From assembly GCA_902531885.1 (NCBI GenBank), contig CACAFZ010000010.1, forward strand, positions 1-33,233: a stretch of 33,233 nt of DNA. Reading direction: 5' to 3'. This document shows, in pieces, positions 1 through 8,390 of the stretch (its first letter is position 1; the number at the start of each line of letters is the position of its first letter). The position numbers and the translations under genes are program-made. Below the pieces are notes generated by a model that did no database searches, was not told the DNA's origin, and saw only the letters and a list, made by a program, of their open reading frames with translations. Source of the DNA: an uncultured Pelagibacteraceae bacterium. GTDB lineage: Bacteria > Pseudomonadota > Alphaproteobacteria > Pelagibacterales > Pelagibacteraceae.

Positions 1-42
1 TTCATTGCATTAACTCAGTATAAGCTTTAACTAAATTTTTCC

Positions 43-1464
43 ATGAAAAATAATTTAAGCAACAATCCTGATAACTTGTTTCAAAAAAAATTAGATTGGG
101 ACGTCGTTCAATCTGATATGAAAAAAAAATTTGGAATAGATATTTTTGAAAGTTGGTTAAAGAAGATTCTTTTTATAGAAGAATTTAAAAGTTATATTTT
201 AATTTCAGTTCCTACTAGATTTATAAGAGATTGGATAGCCTCAAGATATTTGGATCAAATATTACAAATTGTAAATTCTTATAACAAAGAAATAATTAGG
301 ATAGAATTTATAATTGAAAATAAAAATAATGAACTAAAAAGTAATATTAATGAAAATGACAGTAAAATAAATAATTCTTTGCAAAATAATGTATCGTTTA
401 TTAAAGACTCATTTATTCAATATAATAGACTAGATCCAAATAAAAATTTTACAAATTTTGTAGTTGGATCAAGTAATAAACTAGCGTTTGAAGCATCAAA
501 AAAAGTTTCGGAAAATATTGCGCATTATAATCCTTTGTACCTATACAGCGGAGTAGGAATGGGAAAAACGCATTTATTAAATGCAATCGGATTAAATCTT
601 AAATCAAAAAATAGAGTGATGTTTATATCAGCAGAAAGATTTATGTACCAATTTGTTAAATCAATTAAATCAAATGAAATGGTAAGATTCAAAGATTATT
701 TTAGAAATGCAGACGTTTTATTGATTGATGATATTCAGTTTATGAATGGTAAAGAAGCTATGCAAGAAGAATTTTTTCATACTTTTAATGCATTATTAGA
801 TAAAGGTTCTCAAATTATTGTTTCAGCAGATAGACCTCCAAGTAAACTTTTAAGAATTCAAGAAAGAATAAAATCAAGATTTGCCGGTGGTTTAGTAGTA
901 GATATTCAAAATCCGGATTATGAATTAAGATATAAAATAATTAAAATAAAAGCAGATGAACTTAAATACTTTAATATGGATAGATTCCATATAAATGATG
1001 AACTTTTAAAATTTATTAGTTTTGAAGTAAAAACAAGTATTAGAGAATTAGTGGGAGCACTAAATAGGATTGTTTCATTTTCTAAAATTTATAACAAATT
1101 GCCAAATATTTCTGAAACAAAAGTTATTTTAAAAGATTTACTTAATATGTCTGAAAATAAAGTGACTATAGACATTATTCAAAATATAGTTTGCAAATAT
1201 TTTAAAATTAGTAAAAATGAAATGCTTTCAGCTAGAAGATCGAGATATTTAGTTAGACCAAGACAAACTGCAATTTATCTAGCAAAAATGTTAACATCTA
1301 AATCTTTACCAGAAATTGGAAGGTCCTTTTCAAACAGAGATCATACAACAGTTATTCATTCAGTTAAGACAATTGAAAAATTAAGAAAAGAAGATAATGA
1401 GCTTAATGTTAATATTGATACCCTAAAAAACAAAATTTTATATTTTAAAGAAAATGAAGTTTAA
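43..1464 (+). CDS. dnaA: Chromosomal replication initiator protein DnaA
   Basis: DnaA is the AAA+ initiator that binds DnaA boxes, opens the origin and loads the replicative helicase. All four domains can be seen in 473 residues: an N-terminal helicase-contact domain (about 15-90), a poorly conserved Asn/Lys-rich linker (about 90-125), the ATPase with Walker A GVGMGKTH (170-177) and Walker B LLIDD (226-230), an arginine-finger region around R279, and the C-terminal DNA-binding domain with signature RDHTTVIHS (432-440). Length is normal for the family. The ATG at 43 is the first usable start, with no clear Shine-Dalgarno upstream. Its last 11 bases overlap dnaN in another frame, suggesting translational coupling. 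Only 42 bases of upstream sequence are present, so no origin or DnaA-box cluster can be judged here. Confidence 0.98.
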   Translation: MKNNLSNNPDNLFQKKLDWDVVQSDMKKKFGIDIFESWLKKILFIEEFKSYILISVPTRFIRDWIASRYLDQILQIVNSYNKEIIRIEFIIENKNNELKSNINENDSKINNSLQNNVSFIKDSFIQYNRLDPNKNFTNFVVGSSNKLAFEASKKVSENIAHYNPLYLYSGVGMGKTHLLNAIGLNLKSKNRVMFISAERFMYQFVKSIKSNEMVRFKDYFRNADVLLIDDIQFMNGKEAMQEEFFHTFNALLDKGSQIIVSADRPPSKLLRIQERIKSRFAGGLVVDIQNPDYELRYKIIKIKADELKYFNMDRFHINDELLKFISFEVKTSIRELVGALNRIVSFSKIYNKLPNISETKVILKDLLNMSENKVTIDIIQNIVCKYFKISKNEMLSARRSRYLVRPRQTAIYLAKMLTSKSLPEIGRSFSNRDHTTVIHSVKTIEKLRKEDNELNVNIDTLKNKILYFKENEV

Positions 1465-2566
1465 TGTTAACCAACAAGATTTTCAAAAATCTTTGAACTA
1501 TTGCCAAGGTGTTATTGAAAAAAGAAGTACTTTACCGATACTTTCAAATGTTCTGGTAAACGCAAGTAGAGAAAAATTAACTATCACAGCTACAGATTTG
1601 GATATAATATTTATTCATGAAATTCCAGATGTAGAAATTATTGAGGAAGGACAAACAACAACTTCATCCTCTATTATGTATGATATTGTTAGAAAATTTT
1701 CATCTGGAAAAAAGATAAACTTTTCAAGTGAGGGAGAAAACAAACTACATCTAGAGTCTGAAAAATCAATATTTAACTTAAATTGTATAAAATCATCTGA
1801 GTTTCCTTTAACAGATGAAAATTTTAATCAAAATGAATTTGTTATAGAGTCAAAAAAACTATTAAAACTTTTAAATAAATGTAAATTTTCAGTTTCTAAC
1901 GATGAAACTAGGCACTATTTGAGTGGTATTTTTTTACATCAATCAATTATTGATGATAAAATTTTTCTTACAGCAGCAGCTACAGATAGTCATAGAATGT
2001 CTGTATCAAAAGTAAGTATAAAAGAAAAAATTGATTTTGAACCTATAATTTTACCAAAAAAAACGATCTTTCAACTTTGTACATTGTTAGATGATTATGA
2101 GGGAGATGTAAAAATATCAAATATAAAATCAAAAATTAAATTTGAAATTACAAATAGTATTTTAATTTCAAAATTAATAGATGGAAAATTTCCAAACTAT
2201 GTTCAGGTAATTCCAAAAGAAAATCAAAAAAAACTTGAAGCTGATTTAAAATTGTTTTTAGATTGTGTTGATAGAGTAGCATCAGTTTCTGTTGATAAAA
2301 AAGATGGAGTTAAGTTTAATTTACTAAAAGATACATTAAATTTGTCTGTAAATAATGCAAATAGTGGGGATGGCAAAGAAACATTAAGTGTTAAATTTGA
2401 CCACTCATTAGATGTAAGTTTTAATTCAAGATATTTAATCGATATTGCCTCACAATTAGATGGAACTAAAATAGAAATTTATTTTAAAGATTCAGGATCA
2501 CCTGCATTAATTAAAGATCCTGGAGATTATGATAGTATTTATGTTGTAATGCCAATGAAGGGCTAG
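1454..2566 (+). CDS. dnaN: DNA polymerase III beta subunit (sliding clamp)
   Basis: This is the ring-shaped processivity clamp that tethers DNA polymerase III to DNA and is a platform for repair and regulatory factors. The 370-residue length fits the family, and three similar clamp folds follow one another. Recognisable parts are the opening with KRSTLPILSNVL near residue 23, ATDSHRMSVSK around 176, and the C-terminal VVMPMKG end, which resembles the usual VMPMR(L) tail. The ATG at 1454 lies inside the end of dnaA, giving an 11-base overlap in a different frame, so translation is probably coupled. Its stop codon is part of CTAG, which also forms the stop of the convergent acyltransferase gene on the other strand. 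Confidence 0.97.
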   Translation: MKFNVNQQDFQKSLNYCQGVIEKRSTLPILSNVLVNASREKLTITATDLDIIFIHEIPDVEIIEEGQTTTSSSIMYDIVRKFSSGKKINFSSEGENKLHLESEKSIFNLNCIKSSEFPLTDENFNQNEFVIESKKLLKLLNKCKFSVSNDETRHYLSGIFLHQSIIDDKIFLTAAATDSHRMSVSKVSIKEKIDFEPIILPKKTIFQLCTLLDDYEGDVKISNIKSKIKFEITNSILISKLIDGKFPNYVQVIPKENQKKLEADLKLFLDCVDRVASVSVDKKDGVKFNLLKDTLNLSVNNANSGDGKETLSVKFDHSLDVSFNSRYLIDIASQLDGTKIEIYFKDSGSPALIKDPGDYDSIYVVMPMKG

Positions 2567-3264
2567 TTTATTTTATCTAATTCTTTATAAATTTCTTTTT
2601 GTAATATATTTAAAAAATCTCCTTCCTTCATGCCTGATTCAATTGGTTTTAAAATTGAAACTGTTATTGTTTTATTTGAATTTGTTTTTCCAGTTTTTGG
2701 CCAAACATTTCCTGAATTAATTGCTACAGGTTGACATTTAATTTTCAAGTTTTCATAAATTCTTGACACTCCTTTTTTAAATGGAACTCTGTCCTCAGGA
2801 GCCATTCTAGTAGCTTGTGGAAATATAATTAATGGCCTATTTGATGAATTAGATAATGTTTTAATTTTTTCAAAAAAACCTAAATTTTCTTTTGTAGTTT
2901 TACCTCTATTAATTGATATTGATCCAATTTTTTTTAAGTACATTCCAAAAATTGGTATTTTTAATAATTCTTTTTTTAATATAAATACAGGTGAATTAAA
3001 TATTGTTTGTAAAAAAAATGTTTCAAACATTGATTGATGAGAGCAAGCGATAAAAAATTTTTCACCTAAAATTAAATTTTCTTTTCCTTTAATAATAATT
3101 TTTGTGGATAAAAAAATATTAAGACAAATTTTACTCCAGTAACCCATAATTTTTCCACCAAATAAAACTACCTTATGAGGTAGCAACATAGATGGTAAAA
3201 AAATAATGCAAATTATGATTATACCTAAATAAAAAAAAAATTTAAAAACTAAACTTCTAATCAT
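2563..3264 (-). CDS. plsC: 1-acyl-sn-glycerol-3-phosphate acyltransferase
   Basis: Likely transfers an acyl group to lysophosphatidic acid at the inner membrane to make phosphatidic acid, the second acylation of phospholipid synthesis. The 233-residue protein starts with a hydrophobic segment (about 5-30), then shows acyltransferase block I as HQSMFE (76-81), a block near INRGKT (about 118), and block III as FPQATR (148-153). Block I is HX4E rather than the textbook HX4D, and block III has Gln-Ala where most members have Glu-Gly. The HQSxxET form is familiar in proteobacterial homologues, so I expect activity. It is the last gene of the argH-lipoprotein-lysA-plsC run, 11 bases after lysA. The exact acyl substrate cannot be read from sequence. 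Confidence 0.88.
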   Translation of the reverse strand: MIRSLVFKFFFYLGIIIICIIFLPSMLLPHKVVLFGGKIMGYWSKICLNIFLSTKIIIKGKENLILGEKFFIACSHQSMFETFFLQTIFNSPVFILKKELLKIPIFGMYLKKIGSISINRGKTTKENLGFFEKIKTLSNSSNRPLIIFPQATRMAPEDRVPFKKGVSRIYENLKIKCQPVAINSGNVWPKTGKTNSNKTITVSILKPIESGMKEGDFLNILQKEIYKELDKIN

Positions 3265-3275
3265 TTATTAAATTA

Positions 3276-4490
3276 TCAAATAATATTAATTAATTTTTGT
3301 CTCTTTGTTATTACTTTTAATGATGATTTATTAATTAATATTTCTGATGGTTTAGTTCTTAAATTGTAATTTGAGCTTAAAACCATACCATATGCACCAA
3401 CGTCACAAATAGCTAGGCAGTCTTTTTCATTTAACATTTGAAATTTTGGGATTGATAAAAACTTATCTGTTGTTTCACATATTGGTCCAACAAATTCGTG
3501 TCTTTTTTTAATTATTTTTTTATTTTTTTTAAAAGCAACAATTCTATGGGTAGAACCATATAATGCTGGTCTCATAAAATCGTTCATTGCAGCATCTAAA
3601 ATAATAAAATTAATTTTATTAGCTTTTTTTATATATAAGACTTTTGTTAACAATAAAGCGGCATCTCCTACAATTGATCTTCCAGGTTCAAAAATAATTT
3701 TGGTCTTGTGACCTATTAAAAATTTTTTAATAATAGAGTTATATTTGTTGTAATTAAATATTTTAGTATCGTTATTATATTTAATCCCCATACCTCCACC
3801 TAAATCAATATAATCAAAATTATGATTAGATTTTTTTATTACAGATTTAATTACTTTCAGCATTTTTTCATATGGTTTGTAACTAGTTATTTGGCTTCCG
3901 ATATGAACGCTCAGACATTTAATATTTAAATGTTTTGAGGTTTTATATTTTTTTACAATTTTTAAGAAATTTTTTTCTGTTAAACCAAATTTATCATCTT
4001 TTTTTCCTGTTGAAATTTTTCTTATAGATCTTGAATCAATATTAGGATTAAGTCTTATACCGATATTAATTTTTTTTTTTTTAATTTTTGCAATTTTTTG
4101 AATTAAATCTATCTCACTTTCTGATTCAGCATTAATTAGTAAAATATTTTTATTAATAGCCAGTTGAATCTCTTCATGATTTTTCCCAACTCCAGAAAAT
4201 ACTATTTTTTTTTTATTAATGCCTGCTTTTAAAGCTAAAAGTAATTCACCTTTTGAAACCACATCAGCTCCAATGTTCATTTTTTTAATTTCTTTTAATA
4301 TTTGAATATTTGAATTTGATTTTACTGCAAAGCATACTAATGGATCAATAGATCTAAATTTTTTTTTAAAATTTCTTATATTTGATTTTATTTTATTTAA
4401 AGAATAGCAATACGAGGGTGTTCCAAATTTTTTTGCAATTTTTTGGGCACTGACATTTTCAATATATAAATTATTATTTCTATAATTCAT
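3276..4490 (-). CDS. lysA: Diaminopimelate decarboxylase
   Basis: PLP enzyme that decarboxylates meso-diaminopimelate to L-lysine, the last step of lysine synthesis. The 404 residues match the fold III decarboxylase family: AVKSNS with the PLP lysine K57, HIGSQ (196-200), the phosphate-binding glycines LGGGMG (230-235), EPGRS (268-272), the CET segment with the catalytic Cys at 338, and DVGAYG with Y367. Its start codon shares one base with the stop of the upstream small lipoprotein gene (TAATG), indicating translational coupling in the argH-lptM-lysA-plsC operon. Alternative group members (ornithine or carboxynorspermidine decarboxylase) are less likely given the argH/lipoprotein neighbourhood usual for lysA. 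Confidence 0.95.
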   Translation of the reverse strand: MNYRNNNLYIENVSAQKIAKKFGTPSYCYSLNKIKSNIRNFKKKFRSIDPLVCFAVKSNSNIQILKEIKKMNIGADVVSKGELLLALKAGINKKKIVFSGVGKNHEEIQLAINKNILLINAESESEIDLIQKIAKIKKKKINIGIRLNPNIDSRSIRKISTGKKDDKFGLTEKNFLKIVKKYKTSKHLNIKCLSVHIGSQITSYKPYEKMLKVIKSVIKKSNHNFDYIDLGGGMGIKYNNDTKIFNYNKYNSIIKKFLIGHKTKIIFEPGRSIVGDAALLLTKVLYIKKANKINFIILDAAMNDFMRPALYGSTHRIVAFKKNKKIIKKRHEFVGPICETTDKFLSIPKFQMLNEKDCLAICDVGAYGMVLSSNYNLRTKPSEILINKSSLKVITKRQKLINII

Positions 4491-4606
4491 TAGCCATTCA
4501 TTGTGGTCTGAATTAAAATTTTTGACTCTTTATATACAGGATCTCCCTTTTTTCCACATGAAACCAAAACAATAATTAGAAAAAACATTATAACAATATA
4601 TTTCAT
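4490..4606 (-). CDS. lptM: Small LptM-like lipoprotein (38 aa)
   Basis: This short gene encodes 38 residues: a Met-Lys start, a hydrophobic stretch (about residues 3-15), then lipobox LVSC with the modifiable cysteine at 17, followed by GKKGDPVY. That CGxKGxP pattern just after the lipid-modified cysteine is the hallmark of the LptM/YifL family, whose Escherichia coli member helps the LptD/LptE outer-membrane LPS translocon to mature. The start codon shares one base with the argH stop, and its stop shares one base with the lysA start, so it sits as a TAATG-coupled cistron between the two. Seeing this lipoprotein between argH and lysA is familiar from Alphaproteobacteria. The chaperone role here is inference from the motif alone. 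Confidence 0.75.
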   Translation of the reverse strand: MKYIVIMFFLIIVLVSCGKKGDPVYKESKILIQTTMNG

Positions 4607-6000
4607 TATTTTATTTCCTTTTTATATTTGTTTATCATTTTCTTAATGTTTTCAAAAGAAGTACCACCATAAGATTTTTTTGATTTTATTGAGTTTCCAA
4701 GATCAAAAATCTTTAATACATCTTCATTTAATTTTGGTTCAATTTTTTTTAGCTCATTTATATCCATTTCATCAAGATTTTTTCTTTTTGATTCAGCGTA
4801 ATTAACAATTTTAGAAGTTATCTCATAAGATTTTCTAAATGGAAGCTGGAGCTCTCTAACCATGTAATCTGCTAAATCAGTTGCAACGATGTTACCTGAT
4901 CTTGCTAATTCTAACATTCTTTTCTTATTTGCACTAAAATTTTTTAAAATGTCATTTAAAATTAATAACGAATATTTTAATTGGTCAAAAGACTTAAAAA
5001 CTAACTCTTTATCATCTTGCATATCTTTAAAATAAGATAATGGCAGTCCTTTCAAAATAGTTAGCATTGAAAATAAATTGCCAAAAGAATTTCCTGCTTT
5101 TCCCCTTAGAAACTCTAAAGGATCTGGATTTTTTTTTTGTGGCATTATGGACGATCCAGTTACAATTTTATCATTAAGTTTTATAAGTTTGTAAGCATCA
5201 GAGTTCCATATAATAAATTCTTCTGCAAACCGAGACATATGCAAAGAACAAACAGATACTGCGTACAGAAAATCAATTACAAAATCTCTATCAGAAACCG
5301 TATCAATAGAATTCTTTGTGGGTTTGTTAAATTTTAATTTTTTAGTTGTAAAATTTCTATCTATATTAAAAGAAGTACCTGCTATTGCCGCTACACCCAA
5401 AGGATTTTCCATAAGATTTTCTAAATTATTTTTAAATCTTTTTTTATCTCTTTGAAACATTTCAACATAAGCTAATAAATAGTGAGCAAAAGAAATTGGT
5501 TGGGCATTTTTTAAATGTGTAAAGCCAGGCATGATTGTTTTGATGTTTTTATCTGCACAAATTAAAAATATTTTTATAGAGGTATTTAATAGTTTAACTA
5601 TTTCATCTGTAGATTTTCTGAGCCACAATTTAAAATCAGTAATTACCTGGTCGTTTCTAGATCTTGCAGTATGAATAAAACCAGCATCTTCACCAATTAT
5701 TTCAAATAGTCTTTTTTCTATATTCATATGAATATCTTCATGCTCAATTTTAAAATTAAATTTTTTTTTAATTATTTCATTTCTAATTTTATTTAAGCCC
5801 CAAATAATTTTATTTTTAATTTTGAAGGAAATAATTTTTTGTTTAAACAACATCTCTACATGAGCTATGCTTCCCGATATATCTTCTTTAAAAAGTCTTT
5901 TATCTACATAAATAGAACTTCCCACTTTTTTAAAAATTGAAGATGAGTTTTTTTTTATTCTTAAACTCCAAACTGCTTTATTGTTTTTATTTTTACTCAT
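4606..6000 (-). CDS. argH: Argininosuccinate lyase
   Basis: Splits argininosuccinate into arginine and fumarate, the final step of arginine synthesis. The 464-residue protein carries the fumarase/aspartase superfamily signature GSSIMPQKKNPD (282-293) with the mobile catalytic serine loop at 283-284, the SRNDQV segment (114-119) and TH162LKNAQP containing the catalytic base. Length is normal. It is the first gene of a minus-strand operon with the small lipoprotein, lysA and plsC, and its stop overlaps the next start by one base. The start is separated by only 23 bases from the divergent tlpA-like gene, so both promoters must lie in or overlap this short stretch or the coding regions. Confidence 0.97.
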   Translation of the reverse strand: MSKNKNNKAVWSLRIKKNSSSIFKKVGSSIYVDKRLFKEDISGSIAHVEMLFKQKIISFKIKNKIIWGLNKIRNEIIKKKFNFKIEHEDIHMNIEKRLFEIIGEDAGFIHTARSRNDQVITDFKLWLRKSTDEIVKLLNTSIKIFLICADKNIKTIMPGFTHLKNAQPISFAHYLLAYVEMFQRDKKRFKNNLENLMENPLGVAAIAGTSFNIDRNFTTKKLKFNKPTKNSIDTVSDRDFVIDFLYAVSVCSLHMSRFAEEFIIWNSDAYKLIKLNDKIVTGSSIMPQKKNPDPLEFLRGKAGNSFGNLFSMLTILKGLPLSYFKDMQDDKELVFKSFDQLKYSLLILNDILKNFSANKKRMLELARSGNIVATDLADYMVRELQLPFRKSYEITSKIVNYAESKRKNLDEMDINELKKIEPKLNEDVLKIFDLGNSIKSKKSYGGTSFENIKKMINKYKKEIK

Positions 6001-6023
6001 GATATGTAACTATATCCATTAGA

Positions 6024-6554
6024 ATGAAATTATTAACATTAAAAATTATTATAATCTTTACCTATCTAATATCATCAAGTACGTGTTATGCAATACAGCA
6101 ACCAAAATTTAAAAATTTATTAGTTCACAAGGATCCTATAAAACATAAGGAAATAGCTTTTTATAATTTAAACAATGAAATTATAAATTTAGATAATTAT
6201 AAAAATTCTCTTGTTATTATAAATTTCTGGGCTACTTGGTGTGCTCCATGCAGAAAAGAAATGCCTTCATTAAATAGATTACAAGTTAATCAAAATTTTA
6301 AAAATTTGAGAATTTTTCCAATAAATGTTGGTAGAGAAGAAATTTCAAAATCAAAGCAGTTTTATAATGATTTAAAGATAGATAATTTAAAAGTTTTTAT
6401 TGATAAAAAAAATAATCTACCAAATGAACTTTCTTTGGTTGGTCTTCCAACAACAATTTTATTTAATAAAGCAGGTGAAGAATTTGCTAGAATACTTGGA
6501 CCTATTGATTTTGAAGATCAAAAATTTATTGGATGGTTAAAAACTTTTGATTAA
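6024..6554 (+). CDS. TlpA/ResA-like periplasmic thiol-disulfide protein
   Basis: A membrane-anchored or secreted thioredoxin-fold protein, probably acting in the periplasm in reduction of cysteines, for example in cytochrome c maturation. Residues 5-22 form a signal sequence or anchor; because the sequence after it lacks a lipobox, a signal anchor or cleaved peptide are both possible. The redox motif is WCAPC (72-76) in the context NFWATWCAPCRKEMPSL, and the cis-proline segment GLPTTILF follows around residue 140. The 176-residue length fits the TlpA/ResA group. It is divergent from argH, an arrangement familiar from Alphaproteobacteria. Twelve bases later comes the esterase gene, suggesting cotranscription. 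The partner protein cannot be deduced. Confidence 0.85.
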   Translation: MKLLTLKIIIIFTYLISSSTCYAIQQPKFKNLLVHKDPIKHKEIAFYNLNNEIINLDNYKNSLVIINFWATWCAPCRKEMPSLNRLQVNQNFKNLRIFPINVGREEISKSKQFYNDLKIDNLKVFIDKKNNLPNELSLVGLPTTILFNKAGEEFARILGPIDFEDQKFIGWLKTFD

Positions 6555-6566
6555 TTCATAAAAATT

Positions 6567-7223
6567 ATGAAATTTATTTTAAATACAAAAATAATTTATC
6601 CAGACGATGGAAATGAAATTAAAAATGCTGTTATTTTATTGCACGGCTATGGAGGCGACGGAAACGATATAAGTGCCTTAACATTAAACTGGAAAAGATT
6701 TTTACCAAATACAATTTTTTTTTGTCCAGATGGACACGAGATATGTTCTGTTAACCCATCTGGATTTCAGTGGTTTGATTTATCAAAAGATGATGAAAAA
6801 TATATTTTAGAAGAGTCAATAAAAGCAGAAAATAAAATAAAATCTTTTATTGGTGAAATTAAAAACCAATTTAAATTAGATAATTCAAAAATCTGCATTT
6901 CTGGATTTAGCCAAGGATGCATGATGTCTATAAATGTAGGATTAACTTCAGAAGAACAGTATAATTGTATATTAGGATATTCTGGAAAAATAATTAACCA
7001 ACAAGATTTAGCGCAAAGAATAAAATCTAAAACTAAAATATTTCTTATACATGGCGATATGGACACTGTTGTGCCATCAAATCATTTATTAGAAGCAAAA
7101 GATTTTTTGATGAGACAAAAAATTAATGTTGATATCAAACTTATTAAGAATTGTGATCATCATATTTCCGTTGAGTCGTCAAGTGTAGGATTAAATTATA
7201 TAAAAAAAAACTTAACTATTTAA
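6567..7223 (+). CDS. Phospholipase/carboxylesterase family serine hydrolase
   Basis: An alpha/beta-hydrolase of the small carboxylesterase (YpfH/acyl-protein thioesterase-like) family, expected to be cytoplasmic and to cleave short ester or thioester bonds. Visible landmarks in 218 residues are the oxyanion-hole segment LLHGYGGDG (24-32), the nucleophile elbow GFSQG with S115, the acid-bearing segment HGDMDTVVP (162-170), and the catalytic histidine in CDHH (198-199). No signal peptide is present. It follows the TlpA-like gene by 12 bases. The physiological substrate is unknown; family members range from lysophospholipase to protein depalmitoylase, and sequence does not decide between them. 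Confidence 0.85.
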   Translation: MKFILNTKIIYPDDGNEIKNAVILLHGYGGDGNDISALTLNWKRFLPNTIFFCPDGHEICSVNPSGFQWFDLSKDDEKYILEESIKAENKIKSFIGEIKNQFKLDNSKICISGFSQGCMMSINVGLTSEEQYNCILGYSGKIINQQDLAQRIKSKTKIFLIHGDMDTVVPSNHLLEAKDFLMRQKINVDIKLIKNCDHHISVESSSVGLNYIKKNLTI

Positions 7224-7278
7224 TAAATCTTTAATAAATTTATTGTATTATTGATAAATAAATTTAATTGCGCTAATC

Positions 7279-7284
7279 TATAAT
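7279..7284 (+). promoter_or_regulatory. Possible -10 element for the HNH gene
   Basis: A perfect TATAAT lies 5 bases before the ATG at 7290, which would place transcription start on or beside the start codon and give a leaderless mRNA. No convincing -35 hexamer is found at 16-18 bases; a TTGATA at 7251-7256 is too far (22 bases). In such AT-rich DNA the hexamer could be chance, so the call is tentative. Confidence 0.35.
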
Positions 7285-7289
7285 AAAAA

Positions 7290-7856
7290 ATGGAAACAAT
7301 TGACCAAAATATATCTTTAGAAAAGTGTCCTGCTTTAGTTTTAAATGCAGATTACCGACCTTTAAGTTATTATCCTTTGTCTCTTTGGAGTTGGCAAGAT
7401 TCTATTAAATCAGTTTTTTTAGATAGAGTGGTTATAGTAAGTCATTATGACAGAGTTATTAGAAGCCCTTCTTTTAGTATGAAACTTCCTAGCGTTATTG
7501 CTTTAAAAAGCTACATCAATCCTCAATCAAATCCTAACTTTACAAGGTTTAATGTATTCTTAAGAGATAAATTTATGTGTCAGTACTGTGGAAGCAATAA
7601 AGAATTAACTTTTGATCATTTACTACCTAGATCAAAAGGTGGAAAAACAGATTGGGATAATGTTGTTACAGCTTGTTCTAGTTGTAACGTTAAAAAAGGT
7701 GGAAGATTACTTAAAATATCTGGTATGACTTTAACCCAAAAACCTTATCAACCTACAACAGAAGATCTTCATAAAAATGGAAAAAATTTTCCACCAAATT
7801 TTTTGCATAAAAGCTGGATGGACTATTTGTATTGGGATGTAGAACTTGAACCCTAG
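7290..7856 (+). CDS. HNH endonuclease family protein
   Basis: A 188-residue protein with a C-terminal HNH nuclease domain, which binds a metal and cuts DNA in characterised members. The zinc-binding cysteines are C97/C100 (CQYCG) and C129/C132 (CSSC), and the catalytic core is DHLLPRSKGGKTDWDN (109-124) with H110 and N124. The N-terminal 90 residues (ALVLNADYRPLSYYPLSLW near the start) are typical of the stand-alone HNH proteins conserved across Proteobacteria and other bacteria, whose function is not established; these are not obviously part of a restriction or homing system. The stop codon abuts the stop of coq7 on the other strand with no gap. Confidence 0.9.
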   Translation: METIDQNISLEKCPALVLNADYRPLSYYPLSLWSWQDSIKSVFLDRVVIVSHYDRVIRSPSFSMKLPSVIALKSYINPQSNPNFTRFNVFLRDKFMCQYCGSNKELTFDHLLPRSKGGKTDWDNVVTACSSCNVKKGGRLLKISGMTLTQKPYQPTTEDLHKNGKNFPPNFLHKSWMDYLYWDVELEP

Positions 7857-8390
7857 CTAAATTTTTTCTGATATTTTAATTGCTAATTTAGATCCGGTTT
7901 TAATTATTTTATCTAGCAAGAAATAAGGTCCTTCTTTTGTTGCACCTTCTTTGTAGGCTATATCTTTATGGTGTATTTCATCTTCTCTAAATTTTTTGAT
8001 TTTATTTTTTAGATTTTTTTCATCTATTTCGATTTGATTTATTTGATTTTGGTAATGCTTATCAATTACCTCCTCCACAGACGCTGTACATAGCATAGCT
8101 GCCTTTTTACCCATAATTGTGGATCCAAATCCCAGGGTAACCCCCAAAATATCCCATAATGGTAAAAATTTTGTTGGTTCAATATTTCTTGTTTTTAACT
8201 CTTTTTCGAAAAAGTCCAAATGCTCTTTTTCATGAATTTTCATTTCTTCAATTTTTTTTTTTAAAGATTCATCTTTAATTAAAGTATTTAAAGCTAATAA
8301 TTGTCCTTCATAAATCTTTATAGCCCCACGCTCTCCAGCATGATCAACTCTAATAAATTCCTCTAGTTTATTTTTATCTGTTTTTTTCAT
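7857..8390 (-). CDS. coq7: 5-demethoxyubiquinone hydroxylase (Coq7)
   Basis: A diiron carboxylate monooxygenase that hydroxylates demethoxyubiquinol, the penultimate step of ubiquinone synthesis, at the inner membrane. The four ligand helices are visible in 177 residues: E20 in RVDHAGERGA, ExxH at E54-H57, the glutamate at 106-107 in SVEEVIDKHY, and ExxH at E138-H141. The hydrophobic membrane-contact region around 80-105 is also present. Many Gammaproteobacteria use the flavin enzyme UbiF instead, whereas Coq7 is common in Alphaproteobacteria. The start overlaps the end of the dsbB-like gene by 17 bases, so the two are probably translated from one message. Confidence 0.95.
   Translation of the reverse strand: MKKTDKNKLEEFIRVDHAGERGAIKIYEGQLLALNTLIKDESLKKKIEEMKIHEKEHLDFFEKELKTRNIEPTKFLPLWDILGVTLGFGSTIMGKKAAMLCTASVEEVIDKHYQNQINQIEIDEKNLKNKIKKFREDEIHHKDIAYKEGATKEGPYFLLDKIIKTGSKLAIKISEKI

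Noticed and set aside
4548..4560. DnaA-box-like TTTTCCACA
   Set aside because: Single copy inside the lipoprotein gene, explained by its Cys-Gly-Lys codons; other matches (near 9186 and 13666) are isolated inside genes, so there is no origin cluster.
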